Assembly (NCBI RefSeq): GCF_002266435.3
Contig: NZ_CP029426.2
Span: 806,001-870,000, forward strand
DNA: 64,000 bases
Reading direction: 5' to 3'
Source of the DNA: Bradyrhizobium amphicarpaeae
GTDB taxonomy: Bacteria > Pseudomonadota > Alphaproteobacteria > Rhizobiales > Xanthobacteraceae
In this document: positions 7,188 through 16,227 of the stretch, piece by piece
Layout: each line of letters starts with the position of its first letter
Numbering within the stretch: position 1 is the stretch's first letter
Position numbers and translations under genes: made by a program
Notes under the pieces: model-generated
The model's input: the letters and a program-made list of their open reading frames with translations, nothing else
Databases searched by the model: none
Told to the model about the DNA's origin: nothing

Positions 7188-8978
7188 ATGCCGATCTACA
7201 AAGCCCCCGTCGAAGACGTGAACTTCCTGCTCAACGACGTCTTCCAGATCGACCGCTACGACAATCTGGCCGGCTTCTCCGACGCCTCGAGCGACGTGCG
7301 CGAAGCCATTCTCGGCGAAGCCGCCAAGCTCGCCGAAGAGGTGCTGCAGCCGCTCAATCGCGTCGGCGATCTTGAAGGCTGCAAGCGCGCCGATGACGGC
7401 AGCGTCACCACACCGAAGGGTTTCAAGGAAGCGTTCAAGCAGGTCGCGGAGGGCGGCTGGCTCGGTCTGTCGGCGCCGACCGAGTTCGGCGGCCAGGGCC
7501 TGCCGGTGACGCTCTCGCAGGCCGTCAACGAATTCCAGATCTCCGCCAACATGGCGTTCTCGATGTATGGCGGCCTCACCATGGGCGCGACCGCGGCGCT
7601 GATCGTTCATGGTTCGCCCGAGCAGAAGCAGACCTACGTGCCCAAGATGGTCGCCGGCGAATGGACCGGCACCATGAACCTGACCGAGCCGCATTGCGGC
7701 ACCGATCTCGGCATGCTCCGCACCAAGGCGGTGCGGCAGGCCGACGGCAGCTTCAAGATCACGGGCACCAAGATCTTCATCTCGGCCGGCGAGCATGACC
7801 TCGCCCCCAACATCATCCACCTCGTGCTCGCGCGCATCGAGGGCGCACCCGCCGGCATCAAGGGCGTGTCGCTGTTCGTGGTGCCCAAGTTCCTTGTGAA
7901 TCCGGATGGCTCAGTCGGCGCCCGCAACGGCGTCGTCTGCGGCTCGATCGAGCACAAGATGGGCATCCACGGCAATTCGACCTGCGTGATGAACTACGAC
8001 AACGCCACCGGCTGGCTGATCGGCGAAGAGAACAAGGGCATGCAGGGCATGTTCGTGATGATGAACGAGGCGAGGCTCGGCGTTGCCGTGCAGGGCCTCG
8101 CGCAGTCCGAGGTCGCTTATCAGAACGCGGTCGCCTATGCCCGCGAGCGCATCCAGGGCCGTTCGCTGACCGGGGCCAAGGCGCCGGACAAGCAGGCCGA
8201 TCCGATCATCGTTCACCCCGACGTGCGCCGCACGCTGCTCTCGATCCGTTCCTTCAACGAAGCCGCGCGCGCCTTCGTGATGTGGACCGCGCTGAAGAGC
8301 GACGTCGCCCACCGCTCCGAGGACCCCAAAGATCGCCAGGCCGCCGACGATCACATGGGCCTGATGACGCCGGTGCTGAAGGGCTTCCTCACCGATTACG
8401 GCTTCGCCAACGCGGTGCAGGCGCAGCAGATGTATGGCGGCCACGGCTACATCGCCGAGCACGGCATGGAGCAGTTCGTGCGCGATGCGCGCATCGCCAT
8501 GATCTATGAAGGCGCCAACGGCATCCAGGCGCTCGATCTGGTCGGCCGCAAGCTGCCGCGCGACGGCGGCCGCGCCATCATGGCCTTCTTCGGCGAAGTC
8601 ATGGCCTTCGCCAAGGAGAACGGCGGCGACGAGGCGCTGAAGCCGTTCATCACGCCGCTGTCGACCTCGCTCGGCCATCTCCAGCAGGCCACGACCTGGC
8701 TGATGCAGAACGCGATGGCGAAGCCCGACAATGCCGGCGCCGCCGCAACCGATTACCTGAATCTCTTCGGCTTCGTCGCGCTCGGCTACATGTGGGCCAA
8801 GATGGCCAAGGTGACGAATGCCAAGATTGCCGAGAGCGGGGCGACGCCCTATCTCTCGACCAAGCTCGTCACCGGCCGTTTCTTCATGGAGCGGATGCTG
8901 CCGGAGACCGCCGCCAATCTCGCCCGCATCCAGTCCGGCTGCGCCACCATCATGGAATTGCCGGCGGAAGCGTTCTGA
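7188..8978 (+). CDS. Acyl-CoA dehydrogenase, long form
   Basis: A 596-residue flavoenzyme that would introduce the alpha-beta double bond in acyl-CoA. It has the N-terminal helical domain, the middle beta domain (GTMNLTEPHCGTDLG around residues 160-175) and the C-terminal helical bundle with MIYEGANGIQALDL near residue 440, where the YEG(T/A)NGIQ glutamate is the usual catalytic base. The extra C-terminal domain explains the length, well beyond the 380-400 residues of short-chain types. The ATG at 7188 follows GGGAGACCGCA and gives the family start MPIYKAPVEDV; an upstream in-frame start at 7128 would overlap the preceding gene. Chain-length specificity is not readable. Confidence 0.92.
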   Translation: MPIYKAPVEDVNFLLNDVFQIDRYDNLAGFSDASSDVREAILGEAAKLAEEVLQPLNRVGDLEGCKRADDGSVTTPKGFKEAFKQVAEGGWLGLSAPTEFGGQGLPVTLSQAVNEFQISANMAFSMYGGLTMGATAALIVHGSPEQKQTYVPKMVAGEWTGTMNLTEPHCGTDLGMLRTKAVRQADGSFKITGTKIFISAGEHDLAPNIIHLVLARIEGAPAGIKGVSLFVVPKFLVNPDGSVGARNGVVCGSIEHKMGIHGNSTCVMNYDNATGWLIGEENKGMQGMFVMMNEARLGVAVQGLAQSEVAYQNAVAYARERIQGRSLTGAKAPDKQADPIIVHPDVRRTLLSIRSFNEAARAFVMWTALKSDVAHRSEDPKDRQAADDHMGLMTPVLKGFLTDYGFANAVQAQQMYGGHGYIAEHGMEQFVRDARIAMIYEGANGIQALDLVGRKLPRDGGRAIMAFFGEVMAFAKENGGDEALKPFITPLSTSLGHLQQATTWLMQNAMAKPDNAGAAATDYLNLFGFVALGYMWAKMAKVTNAKIAESGATPYLSTKLVTGRFFMERMLPETAANLARIQSGCATIMELPAEAF

Positions 8979-9026
8979 GGCTGCTTCCGCGTCTTCGAAA
9001 TTCGAACATCACATCAGGAGGGCGTC

Positions 9027-10235
9027 ATGCCTGAGGCATTCATCTACGACCACGTTCGGACCCCCCGCGGCCGCGGCAAGGCGGACGGCGCGCTGCACGA
9101 AGTCACCGCGCTCGCGCTCGCGACCGTGCCGCTTAAGGCGCTGAAGGACCGCAACAACCTGCCGCAAGACTCCGTCGACGACGTCATCCTCGGCGTGGTC
9201 GATCCGGTCGGCGAAGCCGGCTCCGACATCGCGCGCTTCGCCGCACTGAAGGCCGGTCTCGGCGAAGCCGTGCCCGGCGTGCAGATCAGCCGCTTCTGCG
9301 CCTCCGGCCTCGACGCCGTGAACTTTGCGGCCGCGCAGGTGATGAGCGGCCAGCATGAGCTGGTGATCGGCGGCGGCGCCGAATCGATGAGCCGCGTCGG
9401 CATCGGCGCCTCCGGCGGCGCCTGGCCGATGGATCCGTCGATGGCCGTGCCGGCCTATTTCATGCCGCAGGGCGTCTCGGCCGATCTGATCGCCACCAAA
9501 TACGGTTTTTCGCGCGATGACGTCGATGCTTACGCGGTGCAGAGCCAGCAGCGCGCCGCGAAGTCCTGGGAGGAAGGCCGCTTCGACAAATCCGTGGTGC
9601 CGGTGAAGGACATCAACGGACTCACCATCCTCGCCAAGGACGAGCACATGCGTCCCTCGACGACGATGCAGTCGCTGGCGCAGCTGCAGCCCTCGTTCAC
9701 GATGATGGCGCAGATGGGCGGCTTCGACGGCGTCGCGATCCAGTCCCATCCGGAGATCGAGCGCGTCAATTACGTGCATCATGCCGGCAATTCGTCGGGC
9801 ATCGTCGATGGCGCCGGCGCCGTGCTGCTCGGCAGCAAGGAAGCCGCTAGCAAATACGGCTTGAAGCCGCGCGCAAAAATCCGCGCGTTTGCGAACATCG
9901 GCTCCGAGCCGGCGATGATGCTGACCGGTCCGGTCGACGTCACCGAAAAGCTGTTCGCGCGCTCCGGCATGAAGAAGTCGGACATCGACCTGTTCGAGCT
10001 CAACGAGGCCTTCGCCTCGGTCGTGCTGCGCTACATCCAGGCCTTCGACATCGACAATGCCAAGATCAACGTCAATGGCGGCGCCATCGCGCTCGGCCAT
10101 CCGCTCGGGGCGACGGGCGCGATGATCCTCGGCACCGTGCTCGACGAGCTCGAGCGCACCAACAAATCCACCGCCCTGGTCACGCTGTGTATCGGCGGCG
10201 GCATGGGCACCGCGACCATCATCGAGCGGGTGTGA
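9027..10235 (+). CDS. fadA: Acetyl-CoA C-acyltransferase (thiolase)
   Basis: A 402-residue thiolase carrying all three active-site blocks: the nucleophilic Cys in [12 protein letters not shown] (near residue 91), [18 protein letters not shown] with the catalytic His, and [10 protein letters not shown] with the second Cys. It cleaves 3-ketoacyl-CoA with CoA and completes the beta-oxidation turn begun by the neighbouring dehydrogenase and FadB. A GGAGGGCGTC ribosome-binding site precedes the ATG. The gene belongs to the same plus-strand run as the genes on both sides. Confidence 0.94.
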   Translation: MPEAFIYDHVRTPRGRGKADGALHEVTALALATVPLKALKDRNNLPQDSVDDVILGVVDPVGEAGSDIARFAALKAGLGEAVPGVQISRFCASGLDAVNFAAAQVMSGQHELVIGGGAESMSRVGIGASGGAWPMDPSMAVPAYFMPQGVSADLIATKYGFSRDDVDAYAVQSQQRAAKSWEEGRFDKSVVPVKDINGLTILAKDEHMRPSTTMQSLAQLQPSFTMMAQMGGFDGVAIQSHPEIERVNYVHHAGNSSGIVDGAGAVLLGSKEAASKYGLKPRAKIRAFANIGSEPAMMLTGPVDVTEKLFARSGMKKSDIDLFELNEAFASVVLRYIQAFDIDNAKINVNGGAIALGHPLGATGAMILGTVLDELERTNKSTALVTLCIGGGMGTATIIERV

Positions 10236-10245
10236 CGAGCAGGTC

Positions 10246-10335
10246 CGTAGGGTGGGCAAAGCGAAGCGTGCCCACCATTGATATCTCCGCAAGTGACGGT
10301 GGGCACGGCGCTAGAGCGCCTTTGCCCACCCTACG
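10246..10335. repeat. Long inverted repeat inside the fadA-fadB gap
   Basis: A 90-bp palindromic element bounded by perfect 15-bp arms (CGTAGGGTGGGCAAA at 10246-10260 and its complement at 10321-10335). An inner pair also matches (GTGCCCACC near 10268 and GGTGGGCAC near 10299). A close relative lies at 38294-38392 and a more distant one at 16108-16224. It would form a long hairpin in the polycistronic fad mRNA between fadA and fadB. Confidence 0.85.
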
Positions 10336-10391
10336 AGATCACCATCAACCGCCGCGCCGAACACTGGCTGCTGGCACCGAGGGAGCACCAC

Positions 10392-12605
10392 ATGTCGTAC
10401 AAGAACTTCAGGGTTGAGACCGACGCAGACGGCATCGCGCTCGTCACCTGGGACATCCCAGGCCGTTCGATGAACGTGCTCGACGAGACCTCGACCAGCG
10501 AGCTCGACGCGATCGTCAAGGCGACAACGGCCGACGCCGCGGTGAAGGGCGTCGTCATCACCTCCGCCAAGGACGCGTTCTGCGCCGGCGCCGACCTGTC
10601 GATGCTCGAAGGCATGAACCAGGCTTACGCCAAGGTGTTCAAGGAGCAGGGCGAGACCGCGGCGAACCAGATGCTGTTCGACCAGAGCCGCCGCTTCTCG
10701 CTGGTGCTGCGCTCGATCGAGACCTCGGGCAAGCCGTGGGCGGCCGCGATCAACGGGCTCGCGCTCGGCGGCGGTTTCGAGATCACGCTGTGCTGCCACT
10801 ATCGTGTCGCCGCGGAGAATCCCAAGACCCGCCTCGGCCTGCCCGAGGTCAAGGTCGGCCTGTTCCCCGGCGCCGGCGGCACGCAGCGCGTACCGCGCCT
10901 GGTGCCGCCGCAGGACGCGATGACGATCCTGCTCAAGGGCGATCCTGTCACGGTCGAGAAGGCCAAGGCGCTGAACCTGATCCACGCCATCGTTCCCGCC
11001 GCCGATCTCGTCAAGGCCGCGAAGGACTGGATCAAGGGCGGCGGCAAGGCGGTCGCGCCCTGGGACGAGAAGGGCTTCAAGCTGCCCGGCGGCCCGGTGT
11101 TCTCCAAGGCCGGCATGATGATGTTCCCGGCCGGCAACGCGATCTATCGCCGCGAGACCTACGACAATTATCCGGCCGCGCGCGCGATCATGAGCTGCGT
11201 CTATGAAGGCCTGCAGTTGCCGATCGACGCCGCGCTGCGCGTGGAGTCGCGCTACTTCACCTCGGTGCTGCGCTCGAAGGAAGCGGCGGCGATGATCCGC
11301 AGCCTGTTCCTGTCGATGCAGGAGCTCAACAAGGGAGCGCGCCGGCCCAAGGACGTGCCCGCAACCAAGGTGAAGAAGATCGCCGTGATCGGCGCCGGCT
11401 TCATGGGCGCCAGCGTCGGCTATGTCTCGGCCCGCGCCGGGCTCGACGTCGTCCTGATCGACCGCGACCAGGAGAGCGCCGACAAGGGCAAGGCGCATGC
11501 GCAGAAGGTGATCGAGGAGCAGATCAAGAAGGGCCGCGCCAAGCCCGCGGATGCCGAAGCGCTGCTCGCGCGTATCACGCCGACCGCGGACTATGCGGCG
11601 CTGAAGGACGTCGACCTCGTCATCGAGGCGGTGTTCGAGGACCGCAAGGTCAAGGCTGATACCTTCGCCAAGGCGCAGGAGCACATGAAGCCGGACGTGA
11701 TCTTCGCGTCGAACACCTCGACGCTGCCGATCACCTCGCTGGCCGAGTCCTTCAAGGACCAGGGTCGTTTCGTCGGCATCCATTTCTTCTCGCCGGTCGA
11801 GAAGATGATGCTGGTCGAGATCATCAAGGGCAAGAACACCGGCGACCTCGCGCTTGCGACCGCGCTCGACTACGTCCGGCAGATCGGCAAGACGCCGATC
11901 GTCGTCAACGACTCCAGGGGCTTCTTCGCCAACCGCTGCGTCGGCCGCTACGTCGCCGAAGGCAACGAGATGTTCCTGGAGGGCGTGCCGCCCGCGATGA
12001 TCGAGAACTGCGCCAAGATGGCCGGCATGCCGGTTGGCCCGCTCTCGCTCTCCGACGAAGTCGCGCTCGATCTCGGCCTCAAGATCATGAAGGCGACCGA
12101 AGCCGATCTCGGCCCCAACGCCATCAACCCCGACCAGAAGAAGCTGATGGTGGAGATGGTCGAGAAGCAGGGCCGCCTCGGCCGCAAGAACAGCAAGGGC
12201 TTCTACGACTATCCCGAGAAGGGCAAGGGCTCGAAGAGCCTGTGGCCGGGCCTGTCGGCGCTGCAGCCGAAGCAGCTCGACCCCGACACGCTCAATATCG
12301 AGGAACTGAAGCAGCGCTTCCTGGTCGTGCAGGCGGTGGAGGCCGCGCGCACGGTCGAGGACCACGTCATCACCGATCCGCGCGAGGCCGATGTCGGCTC
12401 GATCCTCGGCTTCGGCTTCGCGCCGTTCACCGGCGGCACGCTGTCCTATATCGACTTCATGGGCGCGAAGAAGTTCGTCGAGCTCTGCCGCAAGCTGGAA
12501 GCGAAGTATGGCTCGCGCTTCACCCCGCCGAAACTGCTCGAGGAGATGGCGGCGAAGGGCGAAACCTTCTACGGCCGCTTCGCGCCGAAGAAGGCGGCGG
12601 CCTGA
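10392..12605 (+). CDS. fadB: Bifunctional enoyl-CoA hydratase / 3-hydroxyacyl-CoA dehydrogenase
   Basis: A 737-residue multifunctional beta-oxidation protein. The N-terminal crotonase domain (about 1-250) has [12 protein letters not shown] and the oxyanion-hole region [13 protein letters not shown]. The NAD-binding domain starts near residue 330 with [20 protein letters not shown], followed by the C-terminal dehydrogenase domains ([28 protein letters not shown]). It hydrates enoyl-CoA and oxidises the 3-hydroxyacyl-CoA for FadA. The start at 10392 follows GGGAGCACCAC; upstream in-frame codons lie within the palindromic repeat and were rejected. Confidence 0.94.
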   Translation: MSYKNFRVETDADGIALVTWDIPGRSMNVLDETSTSELDAIVKATTADAAVKGVVITSAKDAFCAGADLSMLEGMNQAYAKVFKEQGETAANQMLFDQSRRFSLVLRSIETSGKPWAAAINGLALGGGFEITLCCHYRVAAENPKTRLGLPEVKVGLFPGAGGTQRVPRLVPPQDAMTILLKGDPVTVEKAKALNLIHAIVPAADLVKAAKDWIKGGGKAVAPWDEKGFKLPGGPVFSKAGMMMFPAGNAIYRRETYDNYPAARAIMSCVYEGLQLPIDAALRVESRYFTSVLRSKEAAAMIRSLFLSMQELNKGARRPKDVPATKVKKIAVIGAGFMGASVGYVSARAGLDVVLIDRDQESADKGKAHAQKVIEEQIKKGRAKPADAEALLARITPTADYAALKDVDLVIEAVFEDRKVKADTFAKAQEHMKPDVIFASNTSTLPITSLAESFKDQGRFVGIHFFSPVEKMMLVEIIKGKNTGDLALATALDYVRQIGKTPIVVNDSRGFFANRCVGRYVAEGNEMFLEGVPPAMIENCAKMAGMPVGPLSLSDEVALDLGLKIMKATEADLGPNAINPDQKKLMVEMVEKQGRLGRKNSKGFYDYPEKGKGSKSLWPGLSALQPKQLDPDTLNIEELKQRFLVVQAVEAARTVEDHVITDPREADVGSILGFGFAPFTGGTLSYIDFMGAKKFVELCRKLEAKYGSRFTPPKLLEEMAAKGETFYGRFAPKKAAA

Positions 12606-12628
12606 GAGCGCGCGTCCGCAAGATAAAG

Positions 12629-12660
12629 AAAGGCCGGATCGTCGATCCGGCCTTTCGCTT
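12629..12660. terminator. Bidirectional rho-independent terminator
   Basis: A perfect 12-bp stem (AAAGGCCGGATC / GATCCGGCCTTT) with a 3-nt loop, flanked by A and T runs on both sides, lies between the convergent ends of fadB and gstA. Confidence 0.85.
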
Positions 12661-12675
12661 TTGGAGGAGCCTTGC

Positions 12676-13290
12676 TTACTTCGCCTGCGCGAGGCCTTCC
12701 TTCTTCAGGGCTTCCTGCACCTGCGGGCGCGCCGCGACGCGGGCCTTGTAGGCGGCAAGGTTCGGCATCGCCGAGAAGTCGAACTTCATCCGGTCGCCCC
12801 AGGTCAGCATCGTGAACAGATAGCCGTCGGCGACCGTGAACTGCTTGCCCATGAGGTAGTCGCGGCCGGCAAGCTGGCTGTCGATATATTTCAGCTTGCC
12901 CATGACGCGGTCTTTGAAGAAGGCCTTGGCCTCGTCGTTCAGGGCGGGTGCGAACATCGGCCCGAAGCTCTTGTGCACCTCGGAGGTGAGGAAGTTCAGC
13001 CACTCCAGCAGCTTGTAGCGCTCGGAACTGCCATGGGCGGGTGCCAGCGCCTTGGCGGCAGCCTGATCGGCGATCATCTGGACAATGACCGGACCTTCGG
13101 TCACGATCTCACCGCTGTCGAGGCCCAGCGCAGGGACCTGGCCCTTGGGGTTCAGCTTCAGATAATCCTCACCATTTTCGAGCTTCTTGGCCCGGAGATC
13201 GACCTTGACCAGTTCGTAGGGCAGGCCGGCTTCCAGGAGCGCGATGTGGGGGGACAGCGAGCAGGCACCGGGCGAGTAATAGAGTTTCAT
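12676..13290 (-). CDS. gstA: Beta-class glutathione S-transferase
   Basis: A 204-residue protein closely resembling the bacterial beta-class enzyme: MKLYYSPGACSLSPHIALLE with the active-site Cys10, NPKGQVPAL with the cis-proline, and the helical C-domain motif FTVADGYLFTML. It conjugates or reduces electrophiles with glutathione. The gene is divergent from a MarR regulator across a palindrome-bearing gap, and gshA, which makes the glutathione precursor, follows the regulator, so the group reads as a glutathione-linked detoxification unit. Confidence 0.93.
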   Translation of the reverse strand: MKLYYSPGACSLSPHIALLEAGLPYELVKVDLRAKKLENGEDYLKLNPKGQVPALGLDSGEIVTEGPVIVQMIADQAAAKALAPAHGSSERYKLLEWLNFLTSEVHKSFGPMFAPALNDEAKAFFKDRVMGKLKYIDSQLAGRDYLMGKQFTVADGYLFTMLTWGDRMKFDFSAMPNLAAYKARVAARPQVQEALKKEGLAQAK

Positions 13291-13334
13291 GGAATTTCCT
13301 CCTCTTGACGCTTGGTTGGGGCGAAAGAACGACT

Positions 13335-13379
13335 ACATGCGCTTGCATGAAATAGTCAAGATTGATGCAGCTGCATCAA
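13335..13379. promoter_or_regulatory. Probable MarR operators between gstA and marR
   Basis: A perfect 18-bp palindrome, TTGATGCAGCTGCATCAA, occupies 13362-13379. A second, imperfect dyad (CATGCGCTTGCATG) lies at 13335-13348. Both sit in the 126-bp gap between the divergent gstA and marR starts, the position expected for autoregulatory MarR operators that also control the target gene. Confidence 0.7.
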
Positions 13380-13416
13380 ATGGGGTAAGAGACGGGCGAC
13401 GAGCTTGAGCGGGACC

Positions 13417-13914
13417 ATGAAACGCAAACCATCGACCGAGGCGACTTCCGCCTGGATCCGCCTCATGCGGGTGCAGAGCCGCGTGCTCGATTGCGTCGAG
13501 CAGGATCTGAAGAAGGCCGGCTTCCCGCCGCTGGCATGGTACGACGCCCTGCTCGAATTGTCGCGGGCGCCGTCGGGCGAGCTGAGGCCGGTGGAACTCG
13601 AACGGCAGATGCTGATCCCGCAATATTCCACCTCGCGCCTGATCGACCGCCTGGTCGACGAGGGCCTGGCTTCGCGGCGCGAATGCAAGATCGACAAGCG
13701 CGGCCAGTTCGTCGAGATCACGGAAGCCGGCCGCGAGTTGCAGAAGCGGATGTGGGGCGCCTATTCGGCCGCGATCGAGAAATATGTCGGTTCGAAACTG
13801 TCCGATGCCGATGCCGTCAAGCTCAGCGGTCTGCTCGACCGCCTCGGCTGCTCGTGCGGCGAGATGAAACTGCCGCCAGTCGCCAACCTCAACGAAACCT
13901 CGCCGTCGCGATGA
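13417..13914 (+). CDS. MarR family transcriptional regulator
   Basis: A 165-residue winged-helix protein. The DNA-binding core is at about residues 50-110 (LRPVELERQMLIPQYSTSRL, then LVDEGLASRRECKIDKRGQF, the wing with the DxR-type turn, then VEITEAGREL). Two cysteines near the C-terminus (CSCGEMKLP) could make it redox-sensitive, as in OhrR-like relatives, but that is inference. It is divergent from gstA and lies 99 nt upstream of gshA. The ATG at 13417 was preferred to a TTG at 13405. Confidence 0.88.
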   Translation: MKRKPSTEATSAWIRLMRVQSRVLDCVEQDLKKAGFPPLAWYDALLELSRAPSGELRPVELERQMLIPQYSTSRLIDRLVDEGLASRRECKIDKRGQFVEITEAGRELQKRMWGAYSAAIEKYVGSKLSDADAVKLSGLLDRLGCSCGEMKLPPVANLNETSPSR

Positions 13915-14013
13915 TCGCGCGGCACACCAGCTCGTCCGTGCGCCCGATGGGTTCGCGGACCATCCCGTCACCCGCGCGCGTTCGATCGAAGCGCCTTTTG
14001 ATTAGAGTTTGAT

Positions 14014-15384
14014 ATGGCGCGAGACCAGATCGATATGACGCCGCTGCAATCGCGCGACGAGCTCGTTTCGTGGTTCGAGGCAGGCTGCAAGCCGCCGTCC
14101 GAGTGGCGAATGGGCACCGAGCACGAGAAGACGCCGTTCACGCTCGAAGGCCACCGCCCCGTGCCTTACGAGGGTGCGCGCGGCATCGGCGCGCTGCTCG
14201 AAGGCATGAAGCTCCTGCTCGGCTGGGAGCCGATCATGGAGAAGGGCAACATCATCGGCCTCTACGACGTCACCGGCGGCGGGGCGATCTCGCTCGAGCC
14301 CGGCGGACAGTTCGAGCTCTCCGGCGCGCCGGTCGAGAACGTGCACCAGACCCAGAGCGAGCTGATGGCGCATCTGGCGCAGGTGCGCGAGATCGCAACG
14401 CCGCTCGGCATCGGCTTCCTCGGTCTCGGCATGACGCCGTCCTGGTCGCGCGCCGACATCCCGGTGATGCCCAAGGGCCGCTACAAGATCATGACCAATT
14501 ACATGCCGAAGGTCGGCCAGTACGGCCTCGACATGATGTACCGGACCTGCACCGTGCAGACCAATCTCGACTTCTCCTCCGAAGCCGACATGGTCAAGAA
14601 GCTGCGCGTCTCGCTCGCGCTGCAGCCGGTCGCAACCGCCTTGTTCGCCAATTCGCCGTTCACCGAAGGCAAGCCGAACGGCTTCCTCTCCTTCCGCTCC
14701 GAGATCTGGCGCGACACCGACAATGCGCGTGCCGGCATGATGCCGTGGGCGTTCGAGGACGGCATGGGCTTCGAGCGCTATGTCGATTATGCGCTCGACG
14801 TGCCCATGTATTTCGTCAAGCGCGACGAGGACTACATCGACGTTTCGGGCTCCTCGTTCCGCGCGTTCTTCGAGGGCCGCAACAACAACCTTCCCGGCGA
14901 GCGTCCGACGTTGTCGGACTGGGCCAACCATCTCTCGACGATCTTCCCTGAGGTGCGCCTCAAGCGCTATCTCGAGATGCGCGGTTCCGACGGAGGCCCG
15001 TGGGGCCGCCTGCCCGCGCTGTCCGCGTTCTGGGCCGGGCTGCTCTACGACGATGTGTCGCTCGACGCGGCCTGGGATATTGCGAAGCACTGGACCGCGC
15101 CCGAGCGTCAGTCGCTGCGCGACGACGTGCCGCGCTTCGGCTTCAAGGCGCGCATCAAGGACCGTTATCTGTTCGAGATCGCCAAGGAATGCCTCGTTCT
15201 GGCACATGCCGGCCTGCGCCGGCGCGGCCGGATCGACCAGCTCGGTCGCGACGAAACGCGGCACCTGGAGCCGCTCGACCGCATCATCGACTCAGGCCGG
15301 ACGCCGGCCGAGGAGATGCTCGAAAAGTTCAACGGTCCCTGGCAGGGCTCGGTGGAACCGGCCTATGCGGAATACGCGTTCTAG
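14014..15384 (+). CDS. gshA: Glutamate-cysteine ligase, plant/alphaproteobacterial type
   Basis: A 456-residue enzyme that makes gamma-glutamylcysteine, the first step of glutathione synthesis. Diagnostic blocks are WRMGTEHEKTPF (near residue 31), GGGAISLEPGGQFELSGAP, TPSWSRADIPVMPKGRYKIM, TVQTNLDFSSEADM and RGSDGGPWGRLPALSAFW. The length and motifs fit the plant-like class rather than the E. coli class. It follows the MarR gene and the divergent gstA, linking glutathione supply to its use. Confidence 0.93.
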   Translation: MARDQIDMTPLQSRDELVSWFEAGCKPPSEWRMGTEHEKTPFTLEGHRPVPYEGARGIGALLEGMKLLLGWEPIMEKGNIIGLYDVTGGGAISLEPGGQFELSGAPVENVHQTQSELMAHLAQVREIATPLGIGFLGLGMTPSWSRADIPVMPKGRYKIMTNYMPKVGQYGLDMMYRTCTVQTNLDFSSEADMVKKLRVSLALQPVATALFANSPFTEGKPNGFLSFRSEIWRDTDNARAGMMPWAFEDGMGFERYVDYALDVPMYFVKRDEDYIDVSGSSFRAFFEGRNNNLPGERPTLSDWANHLSTIFPEVRLKRYLEMRGSDGGPWGRLPALSAFWAGLLYDDVSLDAAWDIAKHWTAPERQSLRDDVPRFGFKARIKDRYLFEIAKECLVLAHAGLRRRGRIDQLGRDETRHLEPLDRIIDSGRTPAEEMLEKFNGPWQGSVEPAYAEYAF

Positions 15385-15496
15385 GCCGATCGGCTGACGA
15401 CCACGACCTGAGCCGTTCATCGCCCGTACAGGTTTGCGGCGATCAAATGACCGGCTGAAAAAGCTGAGCGTCGTCAATAACTCGAAAGCTGTTCCG

Positions 15497-16099
15497 ATGT
15501 GGAAGGGCCGCCTGTCCGGCGCCGTCATGGCAAAGGTCATGGCAAAGGTCTTGGCAAAAGTCCCGGCAAGCGTCGTGGCATGTGCCACGCTGCTTTCGCT
15601 CGCATGCGCGGGCGTGCCGGTGCGCGCCCAGACTGCGTTCGACCGGCCCGGCGGCGACTATTTCAGCTCGCCGGTCGCGTCGGGCGATCCCGAGGATTGT
15701 GCGCTGCTGTGCGAGCGCGACCGCCGCTGCCGCTCGTGGAGCTTCAGCTATCCCGACGTCGAAGGCGGCGCAGCGGTGTGCTGGCTGAAGAACACCGTGC
15801 CGGCACGGGTGCCCGGCAGTTGCTGCATCTCGGGTGTGCGTGGCGCCGGCGTGATCGAGCCGCGGGTCGAGGGCGTGGAGACCTCGATCGACCGCCCCGG
15901 TGGCGATCTGCGCAATTTCGAGCTCAAGAACGGCGAGGGCGAAGAGGCCTGCAAGGCCGCCTGCACCGCCGACAACAAATGCCGCGCCTTCACCTACGCC
16001 CGCCCCGGCTACACCGGACGCGAGGCGCGCTGCTTCCTGAAAAAGGAAATCAAGCCGCCGCGACGGAAGGCGGGATTCACGTCGGGCGTGGTGCGGTGA
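15497..16099 (+). CDS. Exported protein with two PAN/Apple domains
   Basis: A 200-residue predicted secreted protein. After a signal peptide ending near AGVPVRAQ come two cysteine-rich PAN/Apple-type repeats (FDRPGGDYFSSPVASGDPED...CRSWSFSY and IDRPGGDLRNFELKNGEGEE...CRAFTYARPG), each with the paired cysteines of this adhesive fold. PAN modules bind proteins or carbohydrates; no target is implied. The start is uncertain: a TTG at 15434, ATG at 15497 or ATG at 15527 are in frame, and four degenerate 12-bp repeats (15527-15574, encoding MAKV MAKV LAKV PASV) form the signal-peptide n-region. Confidence 0.75.
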   Translation: MWKGRLSGAVMAKVMAKVLAKVPASVVACATLLSLACAGVPVRAQTAFDRPGGDYFSSPVASGDPEDCALLCERDRRCRSWSFSYPDVEGGAAVCWLKNTVPARVPGSCCISGVRGAGVIEPRVEGVETSIDRPGGDLRNFELKNGEGEEACKAACTADNKCRAFTYARPGYTGREARCFLKKEIKPPRRKAGFTSGVVR

Positions 16100-16107
16100 T
16101 GCCGTCG

Positions 16108-16224
16108 GTAGGGTGGGTAAGTTAGCAGGCGGCTGCGCAAAGCGCAGACGCCTGCGTAACCCACCATTTTTGGTTGCTGCCGGAAACGACAGAGGTGGAT
16201 TACGCTTCGCCAATCCACCCTACG
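16108..16224. repeat. Composite palindromic repeat between the PAN gene and lepB
   Basis: GTAGGGTGGGTAA at 16108 and AATCCACCCTAC ending at 16223 form outer arms. Inside are a second dyad (GGTGGATTACGCTTCGCCAATCCACC) and an internal hairpin (GCAGGCG...CGCCTGC). It resembles the elements at 10246 and 38294 but is more diverged and may be two elements fused. It lies between the convergent ends of the PAN gene and lepB. Confidence 0.75.
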
Positions 16225-16227
16225 ACT

